Origin: Monomorium pharaonis
Taxonomy: Eukaryota; Arthropoda; Insecta; Hymenoptera; Formicidae
DNA: 64,000 nucleotides
Assembly: GCF_013373865.1 (NCBI RefSeq)
Contig: NC_050476.1
Span: forward strand, 16,315,115-16,379,114
Direction: 5' to 3'
In this document: positions 1 through 12,240 of the stretch, piece after piece
Position numbering within the stretch: the stretch's first letter is position 1
Layout: each line of letters starts with the position of its first letter
Made by a program: the position numbers and the translations under genes
Notes under the pieces: model-generated
The model's input: only the letters and a program-made list of their open reading frames with translations
Databases searched by the model: none
What the model was told of the DNA's origin: nothing

Positions 1-540
1 TTGCATGTGCCTTTGTTGCAATTGTTCCACCTAGGATCCATCCGAATAAAGTTTTTTGTAAAACAGGATGCAATGATGTAGCTTTAATTTGTCCGACGCA
101 TAAAATGTTCCAAAAAACATCAGCTCCCAAAAGTAAATCGATTTCTCCTGGGATGTAGAAATTCGGATCGGCAAGGCGCAGATTTGCCGGAATGTTAATG
201 TTGCAATCCTCAGCTTGAGATGAGGGAATCTGATCAGTTATTTGTCTCAAAACCAGACAATCAAGATTCCTTTAATAATCGTAGAGTCTCGAATAAATGG
301 ATACCTTGGCCATGTCTCGAACATGACTGGTTACTTGATTGACACCTACGACTGGAACATTTACGTTTTGAAGCTTGAGTCCTAATCGTTGCGTTAAGGA
401 CTTCGTTATGAAGTTCGATTGAGAGCCGGCGTCTAGTAAGGCTCTACATGTCACCTTCTTATTGTCACGATTCAATATCTTAATGATGGCTGTGGATAGC
501 CAGGCGTGTTTTTTGAAGTCGTTGCAATCAGAATTGCTCA
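1..540 (-). pseudogene. BEL/Pao aspartic protease and start of pol linker
   Basis: Retropepsin-type protease that would cut the gag-pol polyprotein. The active-site turn is visible as ALLDAGSQSNFI near 430-470 (DAG in place of the commoner DSG, followed by the usual S.SNFI). A stop at about 272 breaks the frame. Beyond it the same frame runs on with IDLLLGADVFW and LQKTLFGWILGG, the conserved end of this domain in BEL/Pao elements just before reverse transcriptase. The frame is open at base 1, so the gene continues to the left of the window. Confidence 0.82.
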
Positions 541-989
541 AAGAAAGGGATGATGTAAGAGTTAATTTCTTGTCGTCTGCTGTAGTTGTTGTGGGCGATT
601 TCGAATCCCCTTGCGACGTCTCTTGTAAATTAACTGACGCTTCGATATGTAATAATGTGTTGTGTTTCTTGCTGCACTTCTTGCATCCTCCAGAAGTACA
701 ATCTTTGGCTCGATGTCCCGCTCTTAAACAATTTATGCATTATCTGCTGCCTTTTATTGCAACAATGCGATCAGGTATTGACATCTTTGATAAAGATTCG
801 CACGCAAATGTGAAATGTTTACCATGGCAAATAGGGCACTCTCTCTTGTGAGTCGCTACGTTTGATGATACCTTTGGAGGTCGTTGTTTGTCCGTATTAG
901 AAGTAGCACTAGTTGGCTGAGCTTTCTTCTGAATGATTTCTAGTGTATTACAACGTCGATCTAGAAATGCCATTAATGCTTGCAAAGTC
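541..989 (-). pseudogene. BEL/Pao gag C-terminal zinc-knuckle region
   Basis: Continues gag in the shifted frame. It opens with LQALMAFLDRRCNTLE, the helical end of the gag core, then shows a first Cys/His cluster (CPICHGKHFTFAC) and a second, knuckle-like one (CLRAGHRAKDC followed by CKKCSKKHNTLLH). These bind nucleic acid in the family. A stop codon interrupts the frame near 755, between the two clusters. A serine/threonine-rich spacer leads toward the protease. The region is dead but little rearranged, which suggests a fairly recent insertion. Confidence 0.8.
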
Positions 990-1811
990 GGACTCCACTT
1001 CGACGAGACTGTCTTCCCATGCCTTATTAGTGACCGTGTCCAATTTACTCGTGATCAAATGAATAAGAAGGTCTCCCCATTGGTCGGTCGGACGTCCTAT
1101 TGTCTTTAACGCCCGCACGTGTTTCAAAATGCTATCGCAGAGCTCTCGTAATGCTGTGTGATTTTCTCTTGTAAGAACAGGTAACCCGAAAATAGCTTGG
1201 ATGTGCTTTTGGATTATCAATCGTTTCTTGTCGTAACGCACTGTGAGCATTTGCCAGGCTTCATGATAATTGGCCGCAGATACCTCGAGAGACTCTATAA
1301 TTTCCGCAGCTTTGCCTACTAGCGCTCCTCGTAAGTACAGAAACTTCTGGATGTCCGGGATAGCTCGGACGTTGTGTACCATAAACAAGAACGTGTCACG
1401 GAACGGATACCATTCGTCATATCCACCTGCAAATTTCGGAGGATTAATTTTTGGCAAACGACAATGATATTCTTGATCACGTTGATCTGCTACTTGTGGT
1501 TGAGCCGCCCCTGTCTCTTGTGCAACAGCGGCTTCATGATCGATTATTAATTGGTCAAATCTTGAGATAATGCCAAAGTATGATTCTTCAAATTCTATTC
1601 GTACTGCAGCGTCGTCAACTTCTTCGATTAATTCGATTAAACTTTGAATATCGTTGAATTGATCCCATGTTTGCACGATTTTATTTTTGCGTTTGCGCAG
1701 TTGTGACAGAAAGGCATGCTGAGCATTTTCTGACTCAAAGAATGTAATCGCCAGCGTTAACGTGGCTTTCAATGCTCCACGCGAATACTTAAGTTTTCTT
1801 AATTCTGTCAT
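990..1811 (-). pseudogene. gag: BEL/Pao gag, N-terminal part (DUF1759-like)
   Basis: Structural protein of a BEL/Pao retroelement. I place the start at the ATG at 1811, giving MTELRKLKYSRGALKA, the usual gag opening; a start slightly upstream adds eight residues without family support. The middle has the DUF1759 features: LPKINPPKFAGGYDEWYPFRDTF, cited here only as far as the LPK...PPKF...W.F core at about residues 130-150, followed by the segment with K..YL...L.G.A. Near 990 the frame changes: minus-strand reading enters the wrong frame and stops after about 18 residues, while the family sequence continues in the neighbouring frame into the next entry. This is a one-base frameshift. Assignment is by family pattern recognition, not by a search. 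Confidence 0.85.
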
Positions 1812-2218
1812 TTTAATGAGGCAGTACTGGAACAAAAGTTAAGAGCGAAAAAACAACGCAAATGAAAATGTGATTGGAGACTGACCTGTGTGGTGCGAGT
1901 GCTTGCACCGGAATCGTAATGGCGCGATTCCGTCGTTGTGTTATCTGACACTGTGTGTGCGTGTGTCACGGCTGCGTGTGTGTGTACTACAGACGCTTGG
2001 CGATGCAGAACAAACAAATTCTCTCTGTCTGCTGTCGAGAGATACGATTTTGCTGATTTCCGTACGACAATCCTGCGATCCTTCGCACGACGAAAGTATT
2101 CCTTGTGCTGATTATGCACCCAAAATGATTATTCTCGATGTGTTATGGCGCGGCCATATTGTCACGCTGTGCCGATCGCTGTTGCGTATTTCCAATCTCG
2201 TTATCCGATAAAAGATCT

Positions 2219-2232
2219 GGCTCGAAGGACCA
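2219..2232 (-). other. BEL/Pao primer binding site
   Basis: Minus strand reads TGGTCCTTCGAGCC directly after the LTR end ...GAACA. It starts with TGG, the complement of the CCA tail of a tRNA, and lies where first-strand synthesis begins in LTR elements. From memory this sequence is common at this spot in BEL/Pao elements; which tRNA primes was not tested. Confidence 0.65.
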
Positions 2233-2620
2233 TGTTCAGTAACGTGAACAATGAGAGGGCTGGTTTGTTCTTAATAAAACACTTTTTTATTGTAGTTTAG
2301 AATCACTCATGGATAAATCTTTATTTATGAAAATATTCTAGGAACTATCGCCGACATGACTGAGGCGTGACTGACAAAAGTTCACGCTCCCTCCTTTTGC
2401 GTGGCGCCCGTGTCCCGCTTCCGGCGCACCTATCGAGAGCGTCAGGGAACCACGTAGATCGCGAGTCGATAAAGCCAAAAGCGCCCCAGGCGCGTGAATT
2501 AAAAACACAACTATAATTCCCCCTGCGGAAAATGACCAAAAAATAATGAAACATTTAAAGAATAATGAACACCTGTACAAGCGAAACATTTATACTTGCT
2601 TATTCAACGATCAGTATATG
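2233..2620 (-). repeat. BEL/Pao 5' LTR (outer end uncertain)
   Basis: The inner edge ends in CA at 2233, next to the primer binding site. Going outward there is a polyadenylation-like AATAAA on the minus strand (about 2315-2325), a more G+C-rich stretch (2370-2500) and a TATA-like GTATAAATG near 2588. The right limit is a guess. Confidence 0.5.
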
Positions 2621-2713
2621 AAATTCAGACGCAAATTGATAAATCAATTCCTTATATACAAGACATATTAAAGAATTGTGAAAGGTAATTATATATAATT
2701 AAATACAATAAAA

Positions 2714-5117
2714 ATGAACTGTTATTTTTGTGGGAAAAAATTTATTATTTTGGATAAATTTATTTTTTATTTAGAATATGTTCATAATGTACAATATAAT
2801 TATGTGTGCCTAATGACAAATTGTAAAAGATCTTTTCACAGAAGATTTGTCTACAAAAAGCATATTAAAAGTAAGGATTTAATAAAATCAACAAATGCTG
2901 AAGAATTCGATAATTTGTTCATAATAAACAATATTGAAAAATTAATAACTCCGACTTATTCTTCTAACGATAATACTGATGATGAAACAAAAAATGTACA
3001 GGAAAAACTGCTTTTAACATACAGCGGAAAACTACTTTCGATATACAGCAGAAAACGACTTTTGACAAACAGCAGGACACTCCTTTTGACATATAGTCTA
3101 AATTTGATGAATTTATTGATATTTCGGATAAATCTGTTCTAGAGATTATTGGTGCTCTTAATTCTAATATGATGTTAAATCGTCTCGTAGTTCAAGAAGT
3201 GATACAAAATTTCATAAAATTTTTATCCTCAGGTTCTATTACTATTTTATTAGAATGTATTGATTATGCTATGAAATATACAGATATATCTACTACAAAC
3301 ATAAAGTCTAAAATAAAAGCTATGATGCAAATGTTAATAACATCTTTCGAAAAATATGAAACAGACTATAAACAATTTAAATGTTTTTTAAATCATAAAA
3401 ATTTCGTTCAATCCGTTACTTATGTTGTCGGAACCAATACCGACGAATGTAGAAAAAAACAATAAAGTTTCTTTAATATTAAAAGGTCGGACAGCTATTT
3501 ATGTTTCTGTGGGAAAAACTTTACGAAATTTTTTAGAAACATCTAACGTATTTGATGAAATTATTCAATATCAGAATAAAATTTTACCATGTGATCCCTT
3601 GACTAATATACTTCAAGGTAGCTTATGGAAAAAGATTCTACAGAAATATTTTAATAAAATAGTGGTACTTTTAATATTATATTATGACGATTTTGAAACG
3701 TGCAATCCGCTTGGAAGTCATGCAGGCATATACAAATTATGTGCAATATATTTCACAATAGCTTCATTGCCTCTAAAATATGCCAATCAAATACAAAATA
3801 TTTTTCTTGCATTATTTCATAGTCAAGATTGTATAGAATTTGGAAATACATCGATTTTTAACATTTTACTTACAGAACTAAAAAGTTTGGAAACTGAAGG
3901 ATTATCTATTGTAATAAACGGTATAACGTTAAATATATTTTTTGCAGTAGTGCTTATTGTTGGTGATAATTTAGGCATTCATTCCATTCTTGGATATCAC
4001 GAAAGTTTTTCGGCAAATTATTGCTGCCGATTCTGTATTGAAAACAAAGAAGATATTAAAAAACAAATTTGTTTAAAAACTGAATCTATCAGACGATTAA
4101 CAGATTATGATAAACATGCTCAAAATAAAAAATTTGGAATAAAAAATAAATGTATGTGGAATGAAAATAAATATTTTTCATTAGAGGTACTAAATTCTCG
4201 AATTAAATATTTTTCTTACAATAATTTTGAAAAAAATAACCGCCTTCAGTAATTAAAGAACATTTGGCAAATGGTAGTATTATTTTTTCGGCGCCAGAGA
4301 TGTTGTGTTTAGTAAGAAATTTTAATTTAATTATTGGTGACTTAATTCCAAAAAATGATAAGATTTGGGAATTTTATTTGATTCTTAAGGAAATAAATGA
4401 TATTGCTACTTCAACACAAATATCAAGTAGTATGTTACAATATTTAAAATATTTAATATCTGAACACCATAAAATGTATCTTACTCTGTTTACTTCACAT
4501 CTTAAACCTAAACATCATTTTTTATTACATTATCCAAATATAATATCAAAGATCGGACCACTTATACATTTATCCTGTATGTTTATCCCGTTTCGAAGCT
4601 AAACACAAAGAATTCAAGAACAGTGCAACTAACGTGAGCAGTAGAAAAAATTTACCATTAACGTTAGCAAAGAAAAATCAATTAAATTTCCTATACAGAT
4701 GTATGTCAAAAGTAGGATTATTAGACAAAATAGAAATTGGTAAAATATTAAATATTTGTCCAAAACGTTTAATGCCTGATTTACTTTGTAACTTAACTAA
4801 TTATTACGAAATATCTTGGTTTAAAAAAAAATGGTATAAAATTCAATAAATGTAATATAATATTTTTCGACATTACAGATAATGTTCCTGTATTTTTTTA
4901 AATTATGAAAATTTTTCATCATTCAAAAAATTATTCAGAATGTATTTTTTTATGTCAAGAATTAAAAACTACTGAATACAGTTCACACCATAAAGCCTAT
5001 GTTGTTGAAGCCTCAAATAATCACATCTTTTTTTCTTTGTCTGAAATAGAAATTTATTTCCCACTACAAATTCATATACTAGATGTTGAAAAATATGTTA
5101 ATGACATTGCAAAATAA
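2714..5117 (+). pseudogene. Broken TNP2-like transposon protein with N-terminal zinc finger
   Basis: Five successive open stretches in different frames (2714-3142, 3169-3465, 3422-4252, 4264-4602, 4634-5117) look like one protein of about 750 residues split by frameshifts and stops. The N-terminus has a C2H2-type finger: CYFCGKKF, then C...C and H...H spacing around residues 3-50. The middle has GDNLGIHSILGYHESF followed by CCRFCIENK, and the later part has LKPKHHFLLHYP and then, one frame over, EAKHKEFK. I recall these motifs from TNP2-like, CMC-related transposase proteins frequent in ants, fish and cnidarians. A frameshift near 4590 is explicit, since the family motif crosses from one frame into the next. 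No terminal repeats were found around it. An alternative is a domesticated gene of the same origin, but the breaks argue against function. Confidence 0.6.
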
Positions 5118-6137
5118 TATTTTTTATTAAAAATATAAAATTATCTTAGTTAAATGTTTCTCCCAAAATTTATTTTAGTTAAATAAATAAGTTTTCAAAT
5201 CCTTTCTACAGAGTTTAGTTTTTTTCTGTTTATTATAATACATAATTGAGGATTGTAATTTTTACGTATACCAAAGAATAAAAGTTTATATTTTTTTACT
5301 AAAAATTATTTATTTTAATTGAAATTATCTATGTACACTCGTATGTAAGTTTATGTCTGTAATATTATCATCTATGTATATTCATGTATAATCGTATCGT
5401 ATGTTTATAATATTATATTTATGTGTATGTATGTATGTATATATATATTATATGTATAGTTCTGTAAAATTATTTTAAATATAATATTATTATAACTTAA
5501 ACTTTCATAAATATGTTTAAATTATTCGTATTCCTTTCTAATTAAACAATACTTAATTTTATTTTAAAGTAATTATAATTTTATAATAAGTATATAAAAA
5601 CTTTTACTTAAGAATAACATTTCTTGATATTACTATTAATAAAATAACATAAGATTTAATATAATATATAACAATACTAAATTGTAAAAACAAGAGTACC
5701 TCACATTTGTGTGAAGACAAATATGTATTGCTATAAAAAATAGAAAATTTGTTTGAGAAATCAATTCTAAAATGTATAATATTAATTATTGTACCAACAT
5801 TAAAATATATTGTACATAATATATTGTAATCTAAACTGTTTGTCGTATGAATAAACTCATATTATTGAAAAAAAGTTTAACATATACTTGGGATAGAAAA
5901 AATACAAGTAATACTTAAATCTTCTTTAAAATTTATGAAAAAATCAAAAGAATATATTATTATAATCAAACTAAGTATATTGTATTCTTTATATGAGTAT
6001 TATAATATTTAAAATAAAACTATAGTATAATTAAAATTTAAGATTATGCTATCATTCTTCGAAGATTATATATTATTGCTTATATATGAAACAATGATCG
6101 CGTTAATTTGAATATATAAATATCAATTCGAGTTTTT
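5118..6137. other. A+T-rich stretch with nothing recognisable
   Basis: Very A+T-rich DNA downstream of the dead transposase, with short TA/TGTA runs (about 5400-5460). I see no coding sequence, inverted terminal repeat or known RNA. Confidence 0.6.
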
Positions 6138-7117
6138 TTTTCCGTGTGCAATGTTACTGCAAGCTTGCGGCAACACTGAAATGTCCGCCCTGAGAAATAT
6201 TACAATGTAAGACTATTGCAACGTTACGATGCAATGTATTTGATGCATTAAAACGCGTTATAAATATGCATAACGCTATAAATATACATAACGCTTTAAA
6301 TTTAATAGATAAACTTTGAGAATATATAAAGCAAGAGAGATAAAAAGAAATTTGTTGCAATTTATGTAACTTTATAATTTTTCCATCCAAAATTCGGATA
6401 AAAAGTTGTGAATTTACGCAATTGCAATGAATTTTTGTAAATTTCTCTTAAATATTTTTATACATTCTCAAAGTTTACCTATTAAAATCTAAAATATATT
6501 AGAAGCATAGTAAAAAATTAGAAAATTATTATTACATTTTATATAAGAATAAAAACTTACATAATATTCTATTATCTAAATAGCATTATTTTTATTAAGT
6601 AGCATTATTTTAGTTATTGTCAAAAGCAATAATATTAATAAATACATATGAAATTTTTAGCATTATTATTTATAGCCGAGTAATTGCACTTTTTGAGATT
6701 TATAATAAAATAGTAAATTAAACAATTTTTCAAGAAAAAGAATAAAATGATCATATATGATAATTTTATTTTTTATTTAAAAAATTGTTTAATTTATTAT
6801 TCTATTATAAATCTCAAAAAAATTATAATTCTTGGCATAAATATTGCACACAAATCCAAATACGTAAATTTCACAAAACTATTAAAAAATGTCACAAATG
6901 TCTTCTTACACGAATTTGCACGTATATTGGAACACTTGATGCATATTTTTTAATATGTATATTTTTGGAATTTTATAATATTTCTGCAACATTACTGGAA
7001 TGTTCCGGCGTAATATTGATATTGCATGTTTTTAAAGCATCTCTGCAATATTACATTGCAACTCGTAATATTGTAACGTTGCAGCACCGTTGCTGAAAGT
7101 TTCTATGCTGTATGGGA
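6138..7117. mobile_element. Degenerate inverted-repeat element filled with GCAA(C/T)ATT words
   Basis: Both ends carry dispersed words such as GCAACGTTAC, GCAATATTAC and their complements (6150-6240 and 6965-7100). The right end reads TGCTGTATGGGA, similar to the complement of the CCCAGACAGCA end used by other elements here. The internal word matches the one filling 47728-47832. The left end is too decayed to fix and no target duplication is seen. Confidence 0.45.
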
Positions 7118-7723
7118 ATACACGCAAAATATAACTTTACACATTTAAATCTTGTTACACATGAGTTCACGTGTAACTAGCCAAACCAAGTGTGTAATAT
7201 AAGTGTGTAAATGTGTAAAATTATTATATATGTATATGCGTTTATTATATTTGGAAAAGAGATATTTTATTCATAAAATTCAACATGTTTCTGATTAATA
7301 AACAATATTAATAAACATACTTAAACATATACTTAAACACATACTTAAACATAAAAACATTGAAAAAATTTTTTAACTAATTTTTTGATGGTCCATTATA
7401 TACTGCCGAGCATAGTAATTTTTTATATAAAATTTTCTCCGTGCACGAAGAAAAAAAAATTATGAAAAAGGTACCATGCTTGACATTATAAACCGAATGC
7501 AAACGTCAAGTGTAAATTTAGTGGTAAAAACATTTTTTAAAAATTACTATTTGTTATGCATAATTTCAACTAGATTTATTTTTCAAAAAAATCAGGATAA
7601 ACTTTCTAATTTAGTACAATAAAATATATATAAAAACATTTTTTTACTTGATTATGGCAAAAAATTAATATCTCATAATTAAATACAAAATTTAATCCAT
7701 ATGTATTAATACGTATCTATAAA

Positions 7724-7830
7724 CATCAAGTGTTTATAGATCATCACAAAAGGTCAGTTCTCGTAGGATCTTCGAAGTCAAGCAACGTTGGCGATAGTTT
7801 ACGATTGGATGGATGACCGTTTTTCTGATC
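7724..7830 (+). repeat. 5S rRNA-derived repeat, copy 1
   Basis: The run TTCGAAGTCAAGCAACG and, after a short spacer, GGATGGATGACCG match the middle and 3' internal promoter region of a eukaryotic 5S rRNA gene (A box and C box). The 5' third of 5S is replaced by a different leader (CATCAAGTGTTTATAGATCAT) that recurs in the other two copies. This leader, given in part, marks a dispersed repeat rather than a 5S gene; substitutions also rule out function. Confidence 0.65.
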
Positions 7831-7845
7831 GCAAAAATTAAGCAA

Positions 7846-8306
7846 CCCGATCAAAAATTTTTCATGTAAAAGTATGTAAAAATCTGTAGAATTATGTATC
7901 AAAAATGTCCATGCAAAATTTTACATTGTATATTTTTATTTAATTTTACATATTTTTATGTAATTTTATATAATTTTGATATAATTTTATAGATTTATAC
8001 ATACTCTTGTATAAAAAAATTTTTCTCGGGGAAAAAATTGCTTATTTACAATTATATATAATTACATATAATTATACATAATTATATTTAATTATATATA
8101 ATTACATATGAATAATTTTTTCTCAATAAAAAATGTTTTATGTAAAAGTATGTATAAATTTATAGAATTATATCAGAATTATATAAAAGTATATAAAATT
8201 ATGTAAAATTATATAAAAATATACAATATAAAATTTTGCATGGACATTTTTGATACATAATTTTATAGATTTTTATATATTTTTACATGAAAAATTTTTG
8301 ATCGGG
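7846..8306. mobile_element. CCC-ended foldback element, 461 bp
   Basis: Long inverted repeat starting CCCGATCAAAAATTTTTC and ending with its complement GATCGGG, with arms pairing over about 110 bases. The 2-bp flanks are AA on both sides (7844-7845 and 8307-8308), fitting a 2-bp target duplication. No coding capacity. Confidence 0.75.
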
Positions 8307-8613
8307 AATGCTAGATGTGTAACTGTGGTTTGTATTAAATTGGGAATCTTTTTTTTATATAGTGGTCACACAAAAAATTTTAGCGTAGCGTAGTGGAATT
8401 TTTTATATAAACATTTAAATATATAATTTAATGTATAAATGTGTAAAAATACGCATTAAAGCGTGTAAAATTACATAGAAATCTGTATAATTTTACACAG
8501 ATAAACCGTGTAAAAAAATTACACATATACAAACGCGTAAAAAGTGACTACATGAGTTTACATACTTAAGTGTGTAAAAATTACACACTTGGGTTTGCAG
8601 TGCAATTGTCTGC

Positions 8614-8854
8614 ATCGGATCTTACAAGGGAATCCGAAAATTCTGATTTTAATGACACTTGGCATAAATGTAGAGGGGGTAAATACATAAAATTAGAAAT
8701 TTTTTGTTGATATTTATAAACGGTTTAAAGGGTTAAAACCACCCAACATTTTTTTTTTTTTTTTAAGATTTATGTATTTACCCCCTCTACATTTATGCCA
8801 AGTTTCATTAAAATCAGAAATTTCAGATTCGCGAGGTTTCCTTGTAAGTCCGAT
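8614..8854. repeat. Foldback repeat, arms about 75 bp
   Basis: ATCGGATCTTACAAGG at the left is mirrored by CCTTGTAAGTCCGAT at the right. The arms include GTAGAGGGGGTAAATACATA and its complement. A poly-T run (8750-8764) lies near the loop. Probably a short nonautonomous DNA element; ends not proven. Confidence 0.6.
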
Positions 8855-9402
8855 ACAAAAGGAGATGCGAACTCAACTGAAATCACTTTACAGTGGCTTT
8901 GAATACCTGTGGCTCTCCTCTCGGCAGGCGGTATTTTCTCAGGTGAAGACGATTAATTTAAATCTACGAACGGCAATAATAAAACTGCTGGGGCCGTTGT
9001 ATCTGTGCTGTATGAGATCTGCCAAATGACTGATGTGTGTCCAGAACCGACGCCTCTATATATGGCCCTTAGCAATTGCGTCTTGTTTCCCCACTCGAAT
9101 CCTCGCTACCTAAGGAGAAATAAAAGATCGGATAAACGTCTATTAGACGTCGGAGCCATCTACATCTAAAAAAAAGTCTAGAAATATCTGATTTAGATGT
9201 AACGTAATTTGGTGTTATTGTGTTCGTTCAAAACCTTACAATAACAGTCTTTATACAATAACAATAAATTATTAATAAAAAATTATTTTAAGCTGCAAGT
9301 CATTTCTCGACGTCTAATAAACATCTAATAGACGTCTGTGAATAATAATAATTTTGAAGAGACGTTGCATTACTTTTTAAATAATTAATGCAAATTTTTT
9401 GC
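8855..9402. other. Unassigned segment with GACGTCTAATAGACGTC words
   Basis: 8870-9050 is less A+T-rich and has a short open stretch without recognisable protein features. 9130-9345 holds mirrored words around AGACGTC/TTAGACGTC at both sides, probably the ends of another decayed inverted-repeat element. Confidence 0.4.
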
Positions 9403-9440
9403 CAGACAGCACACAATAATTATAAAATATTTAAAAAATA
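9403..9440. mobile_element. Isolated terminal repeat CCAGACAGCAC (truncated element)
   Basis: One end of a CCCAGACAGCAC-type element followed by ATATTTA-rich sequence; the other end is missing and the next repeat begins within 40 bases. Confidence 0.4.
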
Positions 9441-9445
9441 TTTGA

Positions 9446-10365
9446 GATTTCATCAAAAAATCTTAAAAAGATAAAAAAGATACGCCAAGTACATAAACGC
9501 GTGCTTTCCAAAATAAATTTGAAATCAATACAGTTAGCCAAGTATATTTCAAAAAAGACTTAAAGAAGTTTAAAAAACATTTATTTAAAAATTGCTTAAA
9601 CGGGCTTGATGATTAAATGATTAAATGATTAAAATCAACCAACGGAATTATAGTGAAGCAAAAGCTTGCTGTGCCCGGCTCGTTAAAACGCTATGATTTT
9701 ACTTCACTATAATCCGATTGGACTTTGATGACAGCAGTATGATTGAGTTTAACACCAATTAAATTTAATGTGCAATATTATATTGATACTCAAAATTCAT
9801 GATATTCAAAAAATACCGTATTTATTTGCTAAAATACCCTAAAATGCAGTGCAAATTTCAAACTCGTGTGCAATTAACAAAAAACATCGTATCAACATGT
9901 TTTTTTTTTAATTGCTTAGAAAAGAATGAATTTTAAAAATCTGAATTAATATTAGCAAGATTTTAACGAGAAACTTGTGCAAAATGATAACAAACTTTTA
10001 CTTTTTTCAATTAAAAAACACATGTTTGGTTTTTATGCGATACAAAAGGTTCGCACACTTAACAAATCAAACTTTTGCGTAAGGATTCTTAAAGTAGAGT
10101 CTTTGCTTTTTAATTTAAAGAAAAGTACATGTAATTTGGATGAATTTTCACAAAGTTGCATCACTTTGAAGATTGCCTAAAAATCGGTCAAAAATTTTGT
10201 TTTGTTTTTCTTTGCGCCAGTGTAGATGTTTATTAAATTTCTTTAAGTCTTTTTTTTAATATACTTGGCTAACTGTATTGATCTCAAATTTATTTTGGAA
10301 AGCACGCGTTTATGTACTTGGCGTATCTTTTTTACCTTTTTAAGGTTTTTTGATGGGATTTCACT
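9446..10365. repeat. Inverted repeat, arms about 140 bp, loop about 640 bp
   Basis: 9446-9580 is mirrored by 10222-10365: GATACGCCAAGTACATAAAC at the left and GTTTATGTACTTGGCGTATC at the right. One arm recurs in the right half of the window (53195-53325). The structure straddles the outer edge of the large inverted repeat. Confidence 0.7.
9639..9721. repeat. Short hairpin GGAATTATAGTGAAG
   Basis: Arms of about 27 bp (CCAACGGAATTATAGTGAAG mirrored by CTTCACTATAATCCGATTGG) around a 30-base loop, lying immediately outside the left limit of the large inverted repeat. Function unknown; possibly a minimal MITE. Confidence 0.55.
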
Positions 10366-12240
10366 CCTTTTCGTATAAATTAAAGAGTTACTTCTTTTTT
10401 TAATTACATTAAGTTTCATTATACATACTTTTAAATGTGTTAATTTGATACGTATGCCTTTATACCTATAACTTTGCTTTTATTACACTTTTTTTCCATG
10501 TCTTTGTTCTCATCTTCCGAGTAATTTATAATATGAATTTCTAATTTATAACTGGCATCCGTGATGAAGTCACATTTTTAAATATTAAAAGTATTATGTT
10601 CTTTCTTTAAAATATTAAAAGATTTATAATTAAAAATTTTTTTTTACAAAAATAATTTATTTTAGAAAAATTTAAAAAATCTTGAATTTTCAAATATGTT
10701 TTCATGTATTTAGTACATCACTTAATTTTTTCGTATTTGGTGTTTCACATTCCCAAGATTAAAGTTTGACATTATTGGTGGTCTAGTTTGTTTTCCGTTT
10801 TAATTTAGAATCTGCAAATATTGTAATGTAAATATTTATATTTTTTCGTCACTTCATTATTTTCCATGGCTAAACTTTTTCTGAAGCTTTGTTTTGGAAT
10901 TATGTTTGTAAATAATTAATCCATTAATGCCTGATACAATGGGCAGTTATAGTTTTTTTTATACTATACTGACGTTTGATATTTTTATCATATTTTTTGC
11001 TTCCTACTGAATATCTAACTATTCTAATTATACAACTCTAATTATTGAACTTTATATAAACTTTTTTTAAAAGTAAAATTTATTTTTGACTATAATATTT
11101 CCTGAACATCACTGGTTTACCAAAAAATGTTTTCTTTTCCAATTATTAAACTTTATTTAATATTTTGTAAAAGAATATGCGTCTTTAAATTCATTTAAGA
11201 CTATAATATTTTATGAACATTACTGGTTTTCAAAAAAACGTCTTCTTTTTTATTATACATTATTTATTGATTATACATCTGATATACATTAAAATTTAAA
11301 GAATTACATATATTTAATATTATTCTTTTTCTTACCTTTGTTATAACAACATTTTATAACAAGCAAAAATAGTAAGATGTATATAAAATTGCAAAAAAAA
11401 ATCTTTAATTACTACGCAAAAAAAAATAGGGAACACTTTTTGTATACCGAAAATTTAGGCTATTTTCAAACTGCTGCAACTCAGCAAAAAATCGTCGTAG
11501 AAACGAAATCCGAAAAGCATTTTAAGGCTTAAAATTTCTTTTTTTAAATGCTTTTTGGCGATTTTAGTTATCTTTTTCTTTACCAACGTGGCACAATGAT
11601 AAAGCTTGACCCTTGAAAATAAAAATTCTTTATGCAAATTTGCTGCGCTGCATTTTGCCTAAAAAAAATCGTAGAGTATTTTTGTTAGTTGCATTTTAGA
11701 GCGGAAACTTTTCCCTTTAATTTGAGTGGCTGTTCATTGCTGTACAATTTTTTTTGACCGAGTTATTAAGATTTTAATAAAAAATGGTCATTTTGACTTT
11801 TATCGCTTGTTATTCGTGAACATATCAACGTATAGCGCTCCGCAAAAAAGCGTTGGAAAGCTGAAAGTTTGCACTTTTGAATGCAGTTATCAATTTTTTC
11901 ACAGATTTACTTTTTCTAATAACAAATCGCGTTCAAAGTTTAAGTAAAAAATTGCATATTTTACGGTTTCCATTTAGTTCAAGGTACTGTTGTGAAGAAA
12001 AATTCAATCACATTGCTAAAGCAAAGTTTTATAGTACGATTACTCCCCAGTAATAAACACTAACGTTCATGAAATAAAACATTTATATTCCACGTGTTTA
12101 TCATTCTTAAAATTGTTGAAATTGCTTAAAACGTTTTTTCAATAATTTTTCTACACCCTTTTGACCAAGTTACAAAGTCAACCTTACATTTTTTTTTAAA
12201 TGACGTTTACCGCCGGCATTAGCGTTATCCAATGCGCACC
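10366..12240. other. A+T-rich arm sequence without genes
   Basis: Shared with 51370-53150 in reverse complement. 11305-11400 also recurs at 35090-35180, so a dispersed repeat fragment is included. Short open stretches here carry no recognisable domains. Confidence 0.55.

Larger units (their letters stand above)
1..2620 (-). mobile_element. BEL/Pao LTR retrotransposon, 5' part, cut by window edge
   Basis: Read on the minus strand this runs LTR, primer binding site, untranslated leader, gag, zinc-knuckle region, protease and the linker toward reverse transcriptase, which lies beyond base 1. The gene order and protein signatures are those of the insect BEL/Pao family. The coding part has one frameshift near 990 and in-frame stops near 755 and 272, so this copy is inactive. 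The LTR end next to the primer binding site is firm (2233). Its outer end is not, because the second LTR lies outside the window; 2620 is a rough limit. Confidence 0.85.
7181..8600. mobile_element. Inverted-repeat element with GTGTGTAA ends, host of nested insertions
   Basis: Left end CCAAACCAAGTGTGTAAT, right end the near complement ...TTACACACTTGGGTTTG. Both ends continue as clusters of GTGTGTAA/TTACACAC. Inside lie the 5S-derived repeat (7724-7830) and a foldback (7846-8306). The target duplication could not be settled. Confidence 0.5.
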
